Source of the DNA: Desulfobulbaceae bacterium
Lineage (GTDB): Bacteria > Desulfobacterota > Desulfobulbia > Desulfobulbales > SURF-16
DNA: 64,000 bases
Direction: 5' to 3'
Assembly (NCBI GenBank): GCA_002868945.1
Contig: PKTX01000048.1
Location: 1-64,000, forward strand
In this document: positions 17,246-26,219 of the stretch, in pieces
Layout: every line of letters begins with the position of its first letter
How positions within the stretch are numbered: position 1 is the first letter of the stretch
The notes under the pieces: generated by a model
What the model was told of the DNA's origin: nothing
The model's input: only the letters and a program-made list of their open reading frames with translations
Database searches by the model: none
Position numbers and translations under genes: made by a program

Positions 17246-18276
17246 GGCGCCACCCCCAGGATGGTCCATTGCAGGATGAGGGCCAGGCCAAGGAGGCCGA
17301 GTCCGGCCAGAACAAAGATGTGAAAATACTCCTGGTAATCCATGTAGCGCACCGACTCAATTTTACTTTTTTCCAGCTCGTCGATGCTCTGGTAGATCTC
17401 CTGCAGGGCGGCGCCGTCAGAGGCGAGCCAGAAGCGGCCGCCCGTCTCTTCGGCCAGGGCGGTGAGGGTCTTGCTGTCCACCGAAGCTCTCGCGCCCAGG
17501 GAGAAGAAGGAGGGTTGCTCAACCTCGCCGATGCCGATGGTGTAGATCTTGATACCCCACTCCCTGGCCAGGGCTGCCGCCTGACTGGGGCTGTGTTGGC
17601 CGCTGTTGTGGACGCCGTCGGTGAGCAGGATGATGACCTTGCTCTTGATCTGATAGCCGGCCGCATCGTTTTTTCTCCTGTCATCGGCCGCCTGGAGACG
17701 TGCTGCGGCCAGGGCCAGGCCGTCGCCGATGGCAGTGCCGTCCTCATGGCGTTCGGCGCGGCTTACCAGCTCAATCTGTTTGCTGAAATCGGCCAGGGCG
17801 CCGTGGGCCAGGGTCAGGGGACAGATGGTTTCGGCAAAACGGGCAAAGGCCACCATGCCGATAAGGTCGCTGGGACGGCCACGCAGATCCTTGCCGTTGC
17901 CCAGGACAAAGTCGTGAAAGGTCTGTTTGACCGCCGCTAGCCTGGTCATGGTGCGTCCCTGGTAGACAAAGGCCTCGCCCATGCTGGAGGAGCGGTCCAT
18001 GACAATTTCAATGGCGATGCCGTGGTTGATTTGCTCTATCTTTTCAATGCCCTGCTGGGGCCGGGCCAGGCCGATAATCAGCAAAGCCAGGGCCGCCAGG
18101 GTCAAGAGAAAGGGCAGCTGGACAAGGTGCTGGCGCAGGGAGCGGCCGCTGCGCCGCACCTCGCTGAGATCGGCAAAGGCCAGGGCCGGCTCGGCAGCGC
18201 TGCGGCGCAGGCGTCCGGCCACCAGCAGCGGCAGGATAAGCAGGACCCAGAAGGCCCAGGGGCTGGCAAAACTCAT
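17242..18276 (-). CDS. batA: BatA-like von Willebrand A domain membrane protein
   Basis: 344 aa. Membrane segments at ~5-20 and ~52-72, a vWA domain with MIDAS motif DRSSS at residues 94-98 and LTDGVHNSG further on, and a C-terminal membrane segment (~318-338). It heads the second half of the Bat operon and is coupled to batB. The gap of 430 bases on its upstream side, filled with repeats, separates it from the DUF4381-like gene; the rest of the operon is nearly gapless. Confidence 0.88.
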   Translation of the reverse strand: MSFASPWAFWVLLILPLLVAGRLRRSAAEPALAFADLSEVRRSGRSLRQHLVQLPFLLTLAALALLIIGLARPQQGIEKIEQINHGIAIEIVMDRSSSMGEAFVYQGRTMTRLAAVKQTFHDFVLGNGKDLRGRPSDLIGMVAFARFAETICPLTLAHGALADFSKQIELVSRAERHEDGTAIGDGLALAAARLQAADDRRKNDAAGYQIKSKVIILLTDGVHNSGQHSPSQAAALAREWGIKIYTIGIGEVEQPSFFSLGARASVDSKTLTALAEETGGRFWLASDGAALQEIYQSIDELEKSKIESVRYMDYQEYFHIFVLAGLGLLGLALILQWTILGVAP

Positions 18277-18349
18277 GGCTGCCTATTCATACATGTTTTT
18301 GGGTTCGATTGCTGCGCCATATTTTCTCTACGAGCAGTGCTGCGATTGC

Positions 18350-18690
18350 TTCGAGTCCCTCGCAACGACGCCACCTCACTCCTCCCTCCTCACTCTTCAC
18401 CCATGCCCCTTGCCCTTTGCCCCTTGAAGCTTGTATCTTGCCCCTTGCCCCTTGCCCCTTGCCCCTTGCCCCTTGCCCCTTGGACCTTGCCTCTCGCTCC
18501 CCACGTCACTGCGAGGACCGGAGGGACGCGGCAGTCCAGGAGGCATGACGCGGCACCGAGGCAGCACAACCTCCCTGGATTGCTTCGCGCTGCTCGCAAA
18601 GATGCCCCCTCCCTCCTCACCCCTCACCCCTCACCCCTCACCCCCCACCCCTTGCACCTTGCCCCTCGCACCTCTCAAAAACCATCCACC
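18350..18690. repeat. Repeat cluster inside the bat operon
   Basis: Contains one copy of the ~100-bp family B repeat (about 18504-18604), which begins GTCACTGCGAGGACCGG and ends in GATTGCTTCGCGCTGCTCGC. It is flanked on the left by a CCCCTTG heptamer array (about eight units between 18407 and 18490) and on the right by CCCCTCA/CCCCTTG units. The ORFs predicted here (HCEDRRDAAVQ, SLRGPEGRGSPGG) are translations of the repeat and not genes. The cluster fills the 432-base gap between two genes of an otherwise tight operon. Confidence 0.9.
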
Positions 18691-18708
18691 GGATGGCGGC
18701 ACTCATTG

Positions 18709-19668
18709 TCACCAGCGGCCGCATGTCTTGTCCCCCGGTCCGGCAAGGGGGCAGGCCGCCAAACCCTCTCTGATCTCCTTGGTGAGGCGCTCCGCCTCCC
18801 GGGGCTCCGGTTGACTGTTGGTGAATTTGAGCTGATCGCAGCGTTCAAGCACAGCCAGAAAAAGGGCACGGCTTTCAGCCGGTATCGCCGCGCAGTTGTT
18901 GATGCTCGGCGCATATTCCTCATAGGTCTGTTCCAGGCACTGGAGTTCAAAACGGCTGGCCAGATAGCAGCGCAGGATATAGGCCAGGCGCTCGATGCGT
19001 TGTCGGCCGCTTAGTTCCTCGGCTCGGGCCAGTTCGTTCAGGGCCCGTTGCTTGGGCGGCAGCGGCCGTGGGCCGCGTTTATGGCGGCGCCGCAAGAGCC
19101 AAATAACCAGGGCGGCAAGGCCCAGCCCCAGGCTGCTGAGAATCAGGGGCAGGCGTGATCTCTCTTTCGGGGCCAGGGGCGGCAGGATATCGCCGCCGGC
19201 CGAGTTATCTGCCGCCACAGCATGCACGGTGATTTCCGGTTGCGCCAGGCTCAGCTCAAAGGTCTCGTTGCCGCGGACGGCCCGGATCAGCAGGCCGGGT
19301 AGGCGGTAGGCCCCGGGGTTGTAGGGCTCCACCAGCCATTGTCGTTGATGGACAAGGTCGTTTCCGGTGCGGCGTACCTCCACCTCGCCCTGGTCAAGGA
19401 GGGTGAAGTCGCCAAAAGCGGCGCCGGTCAGGGAGGGCATGGTCACTGCCGTTGTCTCCGGTGCCGTTACGGTCAGGGTGCAGAGTAGTTGGTCGGCAGG
19501 GGTGGGCCAGGGTTCGCCCTGGTCGTTGACCAGCAGGGTGTCGCCGGTGATGGTGAGACGGGCGGTCAGCCCTCCTGCGGCGTCCTCCAGTTCAAGCAGG
19601 GTGGTGGCTGAGGTCATGGCCGGTATCAGGCAGATCAGGCTGAGCAGTGCGGTAAAGAGGCGAGGCAT
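18709..19668 (-). CDS. DUF4381-like membrane protein of the bat operon
   Basis: 319 aa. Signal peptide (1-21), an extracytoplasmic beta-rich region (~22-165), one membrane segment (~172-190, LPLILSSLGLGLAALVIWLL), then a basic cytoplasmic helical domain. This layout, and the place between DUF58 and the vWA genes, fit the DUF4381/BatD-like subunit seen in MoxR operons. Its start shares one base with the DUF58 stop (TGATG). Function is not established. Confidence 0.7.
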   Translation of the reverse strand: MPRLFTALLSLICLIPAMTSATTLLELEDAAGGLTARLTITGDTLLVNDQGEPWPTPADQLLCTLTVTAPETTAVTMPSLTGAAFGDFTLLDQGEVEVRRTGNDLVHQRQWLVEPYNPGAYRLPGLLIRAVRGNETFELSLAQPEITVHAVAADNSAGGDILPPLAPKERSRLPLILSSLGLGLAALVIWLLRRRHKRGPRPLPPKQRALNELARAEELSGRQRIERLAYILRCYLASRFELQCLEQTYEEYAPSINNCAAIPAESRALFLAVLERCDQLKFTNSQPEPREAERLTKEIREGLAACPLAGPGDKTCGRW

Positions 19669-20549
19669 CAGTGTACCCTCCGTCGTTCCCTGGCCCGGAA
19701 GAAGCGGACCAGATCAGCCACATAATTATCACCGGTGATCAGGGGGATATGGTCAACGGCCTGTTGCTTGAAAAGCGTGGCCAGTGCGGCGCGGCGCTCC
19801 CGGGTCAGGCCCTGGTAATGGTGGCGTACCCGACGGCAGCCGGTATCAATGAGCTGCACCTGACCGCTTTCATTGTCGCGCAGCCGGAGCATGCCCGCCT
19901 TGGGAAGACGCAGTTCAATGGGATCGGTGATGGAGATGGCAATAAGGTCATGGCGTCTGCTTGTGGCGCGCAGGGCCTTGCTGAAGTCAGGGGCGCGGAA
20001 GTCCGATATGACAAAGACCACGGCCCGTTTCTTCCGGACTCGGGCCAGGTAGTTGAGGGCAATGTTGAGATCGGTGCCGCGGCCCTGCGGCTTAAGGTGG
20101 AGGATGTCGCGGATGAGGCGCAGGACGTGGCGGGTCCCCTTGCGGGCCGGGATAAAATGTTCAATGGTGTCGCTGAAGGCGATGAGACCGGCCTTGTCGT
20201 TGTTGCGGATGGCGGACAGGGCCAGCAGGCCGCAGACCTCGGCCGCCACCTCCTGCTTAAGGCGGCCGTTTGAGCCGAAAAAACCGGAGGCGGACAGGTC
20301 CACCACAAAGAGGATGGTGAGCTCGCGTTCCTCCACATAACGTTTGACATGGGGCTCACCGGTGCGGGCTGTCACATTCCAGTCAATGGTGCGTACATCA
20401 TCGCCGGGCTGATAGGGACGGACCTCGTCAAATTCCATGCCGCGGCCCTTGAAGACCGAGTGGTATTCACCGGCCAGGATATCGCTCACCGCCTTGCCGG
20501 CCGTGATCTGAATGTGACGGATCTTGTGGCGCAGCTCGCTTTCGATCAT
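19668..20549 (-). CDS. DUF58 domain protein
   Basis: 293 aa cytoplasmic protein. The family signature is clear: FKGRGMEFDEVRPYQPGDD followed by RTIDWNVTARTGEPHVKRY around residues 33-75, then a vWA-like fold beginning ILFVVDLSAS. DUF58 proteins accompany MoxR ATPases and are thought to be their client or adaptor. It overlaps moxR by four bases. Confidence 0.92.
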   Translation of the reverse strand: MIESELRHKIRHIQITAGKAVSDILAGEYHSVFKGRGMEFDEVRPYQPGDDVRTIDWNVTARTGEPHVKRYVEERELTILFVVDLSASGFFGSNGRLKQEVAAEVCGLLALSAIRNNDKAGLIAFSDTIEHFIPARKGTRHVLRLIRDILHLKPQGRGTDLNIALNYLARVRKKRAVVFVISDFRAPDFSKALRATSRRHDLIAISITDPIELRLPKAGMLRLRDNESGQVQLIDTGCRRVRHHYQGLTRERRAALATLFKQQAVDHIPLITGDNYVADLVRFFRARERRRVH

Positions 20550-21526
20550 GGTACCTCAACCGTGGCCAGCACCTGTTGAATAAGGGCATCAGCGTCGATC
20601 TCCTCGGCTTCCGCCTCATAGGTGAGCAGCAGCCGGTGGCGCAGGACATCCGTGCCGATATTCTTGACATCCTGGGGCGTGACATAGGCCCGCCCGGCCA
20701 GCAGGGCAGTGGCCCGGGCCGCCTGGGCCAGAAAGATGGTGGCCCGGGGCGAGGCGCCGTACTGGATATAAGGGTCGATGGCCAGGTTGTAGTGTTGCGG
20801 GTGGCGGGTGGCATCCACCAGGTTGACGATGTACTCCTCAACAGCCGGGTCAATATAGATGGTGGTGTTGAGACGGCGCAGCTCCAGAATGTCGGTTGCG
20901 GTGATGGTCGGCGTGACGCTGTTTGCCGGATTGACGGCCTGGGCCCGCATAATGGCCAGTTCCTCCTCCTTGGAGGGATAGGTGACCTTGAGTTTGAACA
21001 TGAAGCGGTCCACCTGGGCCTCGGGCAGGGGGTAGGTGCCCTCCTGCTCCACCGGATTCTGGGTGGCCAGGACCATGAAGGGCTCCTCCAGACCAAAACT
21101 CTCCTCGCCGATGGTGATCTGCCGTTCCTGCATGGCCTCCAGCAGGGCACTCTGCACCTTGGCCGGGGCCCGATTGATCTCGTCGGCCAGGATGATGTTG
21201 GCAAAGAGCGGCCCCTTCTTGACGGTGAAGTCACCCTGCTTGGGGTTGTAGATCAGGGTGCCGAGCAGGTCGCCGGGCAGCAGGTCCGGGGTGAACTGGA
21301 CACGGCTGAAGGCGGTGCCGGTGGCCTGGGCCAGGGTGGTGACGGCCAGGGTTTTGGCCAAACCGGGCAAGCCCTCGATCAAGACGTGGTTGTTGCAGAG
21401 CAGCGCAATGAGCAGCCGGTCAAGGAGCTGGTCCTGGCCGATGATCACCTTGTTGATTTCATCCCTGGTCTGCTTGATGAGGGGGGCCTTGGCCCGCACC
21501 TGGTCGCTGACTTCCTGAATGGGCAT
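20546..21526 (-). CDS. moxR: MoxR family AAA+ ATPase
   Basis: 326 aa. Walker A GLPGLAKT at residues 52-59, Walker B with D115-E116 in IILADEINRAP, and the sensor/arginine-finger regions of the MoxR subfamily. It is the first gene of the minus-strand Bat operon and would act as a chaperone-like ATPase with the DUF58 and vWA proteins. The 5' side is occupied by a repeat cluster from about 21.6 kb. Confidence 0.93.
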   Translation of the reverse strand: MPIQEVSDQVRAKAPLIKQTRDEINKVIIGQDQLLDRLLIALLCNNHVLIEGLPGLAKTLAVTTLAQATGTAFSRVQFTPDLLPGDLLGTLIYNPKQGDFTVKKGPLFANIILADEINRAPAKVQSALLEAMQERQITIGEESFGLEEPFMVLATQNPVEQEGTYPLPEAQVDRFMFKLKVTYPSKEEELAIMRAQAVNPANSVTPTITATDILELRRLNTTIYIDPAVEEYIVNLVDATRHPQHYNLAIDPYIQYGASPRATIFLAQAARATALLAGRAYVTPQDVKNIGTDVLRHRLLLTYEAEAEEIDADALIQQVLATVEVP

Positions 21527-21599
21527 GGCACACCTGGTATTTGTATGGGGAGCAATCTACCGTAAAGGCCAGAAAATAATAAGAAAGACGATGGGGATT

Positions 21600-22020
21600 G
21601 TCAAGGGGCAAGGGGCAAGGTCCAAGGTTCAAGGCTCAAGGTCCAAGGGGCAAGGGTGAAGAGTGAGGTGAGGGGAGTGAGGTGGCGTCATTGCGAGCAG
21701 CGCGAAGCAATCCAGGGAGGTTGTGCTGCCGCGGTGCCGCGCCGTGCCTCCTGGACTGCCGCGTCCCTCCGGTCCTCGCAGTGACGTGAGGGTGCAAGGG
21801 GCAAGGCCATGGCAGCAGTTTCTGCTTTTTCACCCTCATCCCGACCTTCTCCCTCAAGGGAGAAGGAGATTAAGGGTGCTTCCGTACATGATATTGGGAT
21901 GCACGATGCAAGGATGAGGCTTCCGGAAGTCTGATCGACTGCTTTTCAAGCTTTCCTCCTGCCTCCTGCCTCCTGCCTCCTCACTCCTGCCTCCTCACTC
22001 CTGACTCCTCACTCTTGCCT
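21600..22020. repeat. Repeat cluster between moxR and the phosphatase gene
   Basis: Modules in order: CAAGGGG-type heptamers (21600-21665); a family B copy in reverse orientation (about 21685-21786); a family C palindrome, reverse (about 21832-21870, ccgaccttctccctcaagggag); a block shared with 56.5 kb (catgatattgggatgcacg, cttccggaag); and CTCCTGC/CTCCTCA tandem units (21950-22025). No gene is supported here. Every module recurs elsewhere in the window in other combinations. Confidence 0.88.
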
Positions 22021-22038
22021 CCTCCTTTAGCTCTCTCA

Positions 22039-22728
22039 TCAACCGGGTCGGGAGGGCTCGGCAAAGGGACGTGGCCACATGGGTTGGGTCGGCACACTGA
22101 TCAGTCGCATTTCCGGCAGGATAAGGGCCGTGAGGGATCCGCCATAGACGGCACCGGTATCTATGCCTATCTTGTTGGGCCTGAGCAGCGGTTTTTCAAA
22201 GGGGGTGTGGCCGAAGATCACCGGTTTGCCGAAATTATGGTCGCAGTTGATAAATTCGTCCCTGGCCCATAACAGCCACTGCGGCGACTGGTGACTCAGG
22301 TGTATGCCGGGTTCCAGTCCGGCATGCACGAATATGCCGTGCTCGTTTTCAAAAGTGGCGGGCAGGTCGGAGAGCAGGGCCAGATGGTCGGGCGGAAGAA
22401 GGGCGGCGGCATCACCGGCAAAGGGATCTATGTCATAACTTGTCAGGCACTCCAGGCCGCCGGCCCGCAGGAAAAGGTCACGGTTACGGTCGGCCAGAAA
22501 GTCGAGCAGCATCTGTTCGTGATTGCCGCGCAGAATAATGAGGTGACGCAGCTCTTCCCGCAGTTCAAGCAACAGGGCCACGGTGCCTTTGGAGTCGGGG
22601 CCCCGGTTGATCAGGTCGCCGAGAATGATGACGGTGTCCTGTTCGGCATCCGGGGCTATTTGGGCCAACAGTTCCGCAAGCGCTTGGCGGCAGCCGTGGA
22701 TGTCTCCAATGGCAATGGTTCGACGCAT
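22039..22728 (-). CDS. Metallophosphoesterase (serine/threonine phosphatase-like)
   Basis: 229 aa from the ATG at 22728; the track begins eight codons upstream at a GTG inside the preceding gene. The calcineurin-like metal-binding motifs are present in order: GDIHG (residues ~7-11), GDLINRG (~38-44) and GNHE (~70-73), with a later HAGLEPG and FGHTPF. The family includes PrpA/PrpB-type protein phosphatases and diadenosine tetraphosphatases; the motif spacing favours the protein-phosphatase branch. It directly follows the TPR lipoprotein gene and is probably cotranscribed. Confidence 0.88.
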   Translation of the reverse strand: MRRTIAIGDIHGCRQALAELLAQIAPDAEQDTVIILGDLINRGPDSKGTVALLLELREELRHLIILRGNHEQMLLDFLADRNRDLFLRAGGLECLTSYDIDPFAGDAAALLPPDHLALLSDLPATFENEHGIFVHAGLEPGIHLSHQSPQWLLWARDEFINCDHNFGKPVIFGHTPFEKPLLRPNKIGIDTGAVYGGSLTALILPEMRLISVPTQPMWPRPFAEPSRPG

Positions 22729-22736
22729 GGTGCGGA

Positions 22737-25037
22737 TCAGCTCTTTTGCCACTTTTGCAACAGTATCTCGGCATCCTGACGCTCGGGGAATTCCGCCTCC
22801 ACCGTAAGAGAGCGTTGCAGTTCCTCCCTGGCCAGCTCTTTTTTGCCGCCTGCTTCCAGGGCCAGGGCCAGGTGATATCGGATGGTCGGCGCCTCAGGCA
22901 GGGCGTCCAGGGCCTGGCTGAACTGAGGGATGGCCAGGTCGTAGGCGCCGCGTTGATAATGGATCCAGCCCAGGGTGTCGGCAATATAAGGATCTGTCGG
23001 CGATTGTTCCTTGGCGATGAGGGCCAGGCGCAGGGCTTCGCCGAGATCAGCCTTGTCGCCCTCTATCAGGCGCCAGGCCAGATTGTTGGCGGCCGGCGCA
23101 AAGTCGGGCTGCCGTTGCAGGATTCGCCGGTAGGCGGCCTCAGCCTCGGCATGGCTGCCCTTCTGTTCCTGCAAAATGGCCCAGTGCATGCGGGCCGGTG
23201 CAAGATCGGGTTTTTTGTCAAGCAAGGCGCTGTACTCCTCAATGGCCTCTTGCGTCTTGCCGGTTTGCTCCTGAATTCTGGCAATGAGCAGATATGGCCG
23301 CAGGCGTTCCGGGGCAAGCGCCTGCACCTCGCGTAAGACAGCGATGGCCTGCTCGAAATTTTTCTGCCGTAAGTAAAGTTCCCCCAGTATCGTCAAATAT
23401 TCAGCCTGGTCGGGAACCAGGCGGCGCTGGGCTTCCACCCGGCTGATGGCCCCGGCCGCATCGTTGTGCTGCAGGTAGACAGCCACCAGCGAGGCCACAG
23501 CCGGTGGAAAGTCGGGCTGTATCTCCAATATCTTTTCAAAGAGATCTCTGGCCTGGTCCAGTTCGCGGCGAGCCAGCCTGGTAAGGCCAAGTTGCTGTAA
23601 CACCTCGATATTTTCAGGGGCCCTGGCATTCATCTTCTCAAATACCTGGAGGGCTTCGTCGTATTTTTTGTCATACAAAAAGCAGTTTCCCAGAATAATG
23701 GCAGCCCGAAAGCTGTTTGGCCGCAGACGCAGAGCAATCAATGCTTCGTTGCGGGCGCCGGCCAGGTCGCGCTGCTGGAAGAGGAGTTGGGCAAGCAGGA
23801 TGCGGGAGTGGTGGTCGCGCGGGTTTTGGGTAAGCGCTTCGCTGACCTCTTTCTGGGCCAGCGCTGTTTCACCCCGTTTTTGATGCGCCATTGCCTTTAC
23901 ATAAAAGGGTTCATACCAGCGGGGATAGTTGCGCACCAGGCTGCCGAGGATCTCCAGGGCTTCCTGGTTCTTGCCCTTGCCGACCAGCAGTTTGGCCTGG
24001 AGCAGGTTGCCGCGGCCATGCTTGTTGTTTTCGTCCAGAATCTCCCGAGTCAGGTCAGCGGCCTTGTCGGGCTGTCTTCTGCCGATGTAGAAATCAGCCA
24101 GGGTCGCTTTGGTATCCAGATTGCTTTTGTCCTTTGCCAGTGCCTCCAGGTAGGCGGTTTCCGCCTGGTCAAAGCGGTTGCGTGATTGATAAAATCTGCC
24201 CAGATTAACGGAGAGTTGCGGGTCATTGGGGGCAATGCCGACGGCCTGCTGCAGGGCCTCTTCGGCATGACTGAACTCCTGCCGCCCGGCATGGAAGGCG
24301 GCCAGGTCCAGGTAGGGTTGAGGGGAGTCCGGGAAGGCGTCAATGTTGCGCTGCAGTTGGGCCAGGGCTTTTTGCGGCTCTTGCTGGTTCAGGTAGAAGC
24401 TGACCAGGGCCTGGTTTTTGGCTAGATCGTGGGGCGGCAGGGCAACGGCCTGCAGGAGTGCCTGCTCGGCTGCCGCCGGTTGCTTGTTCGCCATGTAGAC
24501 CTGGGCCTGAAGCAGGTGGAGGCGGGACTGCGTGGGGTCCTGGCTGATCGCCCTGGTGATGATCTCTTCCGCCTGGGCCGGCTTGCCCTCCATCAGGAAG
24601 ATGGTGGCCTTGAGGATCAATGCTTCCATGTTTTGCGGCTCGGCTTCCAGGATGATGTTGACCCGCTCCAGGCTTTGCGATTGCTGGTTTGAGGCGAGCA
24701 TGATCTTGGCAAGGTTGAGCTGGGCCTCCAGGTTGGCCGGATCCACTGAGGCGGCCCGCTCGAAATTGCGATAGGCATTCTGATGATCCTGCAGGGCCAG
24801 TTGGGCCAGACCCATCTGCAGGTATGCCTCGGAGAATTTGCCGTCGATGCTGGTTGCGTTGCGGAATTCCAAGATGGCGGCCTGGTGGTTCTCTTTGGCG
24901 GCGTATTCCATGCCCTTCTGGTAATGGGCCTGTTTTTTGGTCTCAGCATCGCTGCAGGCCACAGTGCTGATCATGAGCAGTGCCAGAATAATGGTGGAAA
25001 AGGCGATGGACAGGTGAGGGAAACGCAAGGGGGTCAT
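22737..25037 (-). CDS. prsT: TPR-repeat lipoprotein, PrsT-like (PEP-CTERM system)
   Basis: 766 aa. A signal peptide ends in a lipobox (ISTVAC, Cys at about 28), followed by some twenty TPR units through to the C-terminus, many starting with A-E-A-Y or A-E-Y-P patterns. Long TPR lipoproteins of this type occur next to exosortase/PEP-CTERM loci (PrsT). The gene lies ~340 bases downstream of a PEP-CTERM protein gene on the same strand and in the same chromosome section as the exosortase, which supports the assignment. AAGGA lies six bases before the ATG. A general TPR lipoprotein of the outer membrane is the fallback. Confidence 0.75.
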   Translation of the reverse strand: MTPLRFPHLSIAFSTIILALLMISTVACSDAETKKQAHYQKGMEYAAKENHQAAILEFRNATSIDGKFSEAYLQMGLAQLALQDHQNAYRNFERAASVDPANLEAQLNLAKIMLASNQQSQSLERVNIILEAEPQNMEALILKATIFLMEGKPAQAEEIITRAISQDPTQSRLHLLQAQVYMANKQPAAAEQALLQAVALPPHDLAKNQALVSFYLNQQEPQKALAQLQRNIDAFPDSPQPYLDLAAFHAGRQEFSHAEEALQQAVGIAPNDPQLSVNLGRFYQSRNRFDQAETAYLEALAKDKSNLDTKATLADFYIGRRQPDKAADLTREILDENNKHGRGNLLQAKLLVGKGKNQEALEILGSLVRNYPRWYEPFYVKAMAHQKRGETALAQKEVSEALTQNPRDHHSRILLAQLLFQQRDLAGARNEALIALRLRPNSFRAAIILGNCFLYDKKYDEALQVFEKMNARAPENIEVLQQLGLTRLARRELDQARDLFEKILEIQPDFPPAVASLVAVYLQHNDAAGAISRVEAQRRLVPDQAEYLTILGELYLRQKNFEQAIAVLREVQALAPERLRPYLLIARIQEQTGKTQEAIEEYSALLDKKPDLAPARMHWAILQEQKGSHAEAEAAYRRILQRQPDFAPAANNLAWRLIEGDKADLGEALRLALIAKEQSPTDPYIADTLGWIHYQRGAYDLAIPQFSQALDALPEAPTIRYHLALALEAGGKKELAREELQRSLTVEAEFPERQDAEILLQKWQKS

Positions 25038-25301
25038 ACGGAATCCTTTTTTGGCATGGATGATTATGGAAAGTGCCGGCCGCGCACCGGCTGAATCAAT
25101 AAGTGGGGCGCAGGAATATCATTACCACCTGCAATGCAACTTGTCACTCCCCAAAGAGCGGCGTTGTCGGTGTGTGCGGATATGTACATCGTGATGGCGC
25201 CGGCGCTGGGCCGGGGGCGTCTCTGGTGCCGGCTGAGGTGGGCATACGCCAAAAAAAGTGATGAGCACCGAATCTCAGCCGGTGTGCACGGTAGTAACCA
25301 T
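25038..25301. other. Intergenic stretch before prsT
   Basis: About 260 bases between the terminator of the PEP-CTERM gene and the TPR lipoprotein start. It should hold the prsT promoter, but no convincing sigma-70 or sigma-54 pair was found by eye. Confidence 0.35.
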
Positions 25302-25337
25302 AAAAAAAGGCAAGGTCGAAACAGCAAACCTTGCCTT
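25302..25337 (-). terminator. Rho-independent terminator of the first PEP-CTERM gene
   Basis: On the minus strand AAGGCAAGGT pairs perfectly with ACCTTGCCTT across an 11-base loop and is followed by a T-run. It lies ~35 bases past the stop codon of the PEP-CTERM gene, separating it from prsT. Confidence 0.92.
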
Positions 25338-25373
25338 GTGTCGGCATGACCGGAAGTCCGCGATTGCGGCGTC

Positions 25374-26018
25374 TCAGACTTTGTGCATGCGGCGCCTCAT
25401 TCCGGCCAGTCCGGCCAGCCCGGCTCCGAAGAGCAGGATGGTGGCTGGTTCGGGAATGGGGGTGGTGTTAACGGTAATGTGTGATATGCACGGGACATTC
25501 TTTTCGTTTGGGGTCAGGAGGTGGGCGGTGGTCCAATCGCCGTACTGCAGGGCCGGGTCAACAAAATAGAGGGCAAATTCCGTGGCGCCTTTTATACTGT
25601 AGAAGGAAACCGTATCAGGGGCGTCCACTTGCCATGTCCCTGATTTGTAATCCGCATCATAGCTTATGGTCAAGGAATCAACGGACTCGTCCGGCTCATC
25701 AACCTTGAGGAAGTTATAGCTGGAATCAGTTCCAAGATAATAGTTCAGTAAAGCGGCGAGAATTTCTTCACTGTCGTTGGATTGGTTGGTGACTGTGCCC
25801 AGATAGTAGCCGGTGAAATTGTCGCCGATATATCCGCCGTAGGTGGCATCCCATGTGTCCGTAGCCTGCTTTCTGTTTGTAAAAGTGTACGCAGTGCCGT
25901 CGATGGTGTAGAAGTAATCAGTGTCAAAGGTGGAATCAGTGGTGAGGAATGGCGCGGCCGAGGCCGGGCTGACCTGACAGCAGAGGAGCGCGGCGATTGC
26001 GAGTAGTAATTTGTTCAT
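25374..26018 (-). CDS. PEP-CTERM sorting domain protein 1
   Basis: 214 aa from the ATG at 26018, chosen because GGAG stands eight bases before it; the track start seven codons upstream has none. A signal peptide (MNKLLLAIAALLCC...ASA) is followed by a secreted, Asp/Thr/Tyr-rich domain of unknown fold. The C-terminus has the exosortase sorting signal: PEPATILLFGAGLAGLAG, a membrane segment, and a basic tail. It would be recognised and processed by the exosortase encoded at 57.5 kb. Transcription probably starts from the sigma-54 type promoter at 26159-26175. Confidence 0.93.
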   Translation of the reverse strand: MNKLLLAIAALLCCQVSPASAAPFLTTDSTFDTDYFYTIDGTAYTFTNRKQATDTWDATYGGYIGDNFTGYYLGTVTNQSNDSEEILAALLNYYLGTDSSYNFLKVDEPDESVDSLTISYDADYKSGTWQVDAPDTVSFYSIKGATEFALYFVDPALQYGDWTTAHLLTPNEKNVPCISHITVNTTPIPEPATILLFGAGLAGLAGMRRRMHKV

Positions 26019-26158
26019 CAGGTTTCTCCGGATTAACATAAACTCAGCATTTTTTTGTTGGACCTGTCTGGAAGATGGTCGGTGCGCACGGCACCAACGG
26101 TCCCCCTATGGACAGATACCAGGTAAATGACAGAGGCGGTTTGCTCAGCATAACTACC

Positions 26159-26175
26159 TAGCAAGGAGTATGCCG
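26159..26175 (-). promoter_or_regulatory. Sigma-54 type promoter of PEP-CTERM gene 1
   Basis: On the minus strand CGGCATACTCCTTGCTA matches the -24/-12 pattern, with GG and GC dinucleotides separated by the required ten bases (consensus TGGCAC-N5-TTGC; here GGCAT and TTGC are kept). It would give a leader of about 130 nt. A perfect sigma-54 site is found at nearly the same distance from the second PEP-CTERM gene, which strengthens the call. Confidence 0.68.
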
Positions 26176-26208
26176 CCTGCGCGAAAAGATGTGTAGCGGC
26201 TCCCTTGT

Positions 26209-26219
26209 TTCCGGCATAT
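26209..26219 (-). promoter_or_regulatory. Candidate activator site shared by both PEP-CTERM promoters
   Basis: The 11-mer ATATGCCGGAA (minus strand here) recurs exactly at 61040-61050 upstream of the other sigma-54 promoter. Here it lies ~35-45 bases upstream of the -24 element. This is an observation of identity, with the regulatory role inferred. Confidence 0.4.

Noticed and set aside
18399-18680. Possible CRISPR or VNTR array
   Set aside because: The units are CCCCTTG heptamers without spacers or a leader; simple tandem repeats, no cas genes in the window.
18022-19014. 330-aa plus-strand ORF across the bat operon repeats
   Set aside because: Antisense to batA and the DUF4381-like gene and through the CCCCTTG repeat; repeat translation only.
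26019-26175. Possible c-di-GMP-I (GEMM) riboswitch in the PEP-CTERM leader
   Set aside because: Has short AAACC and GGTAG words but lacks the GACGCAAAGCC core and tetraloop receptor arrangement.
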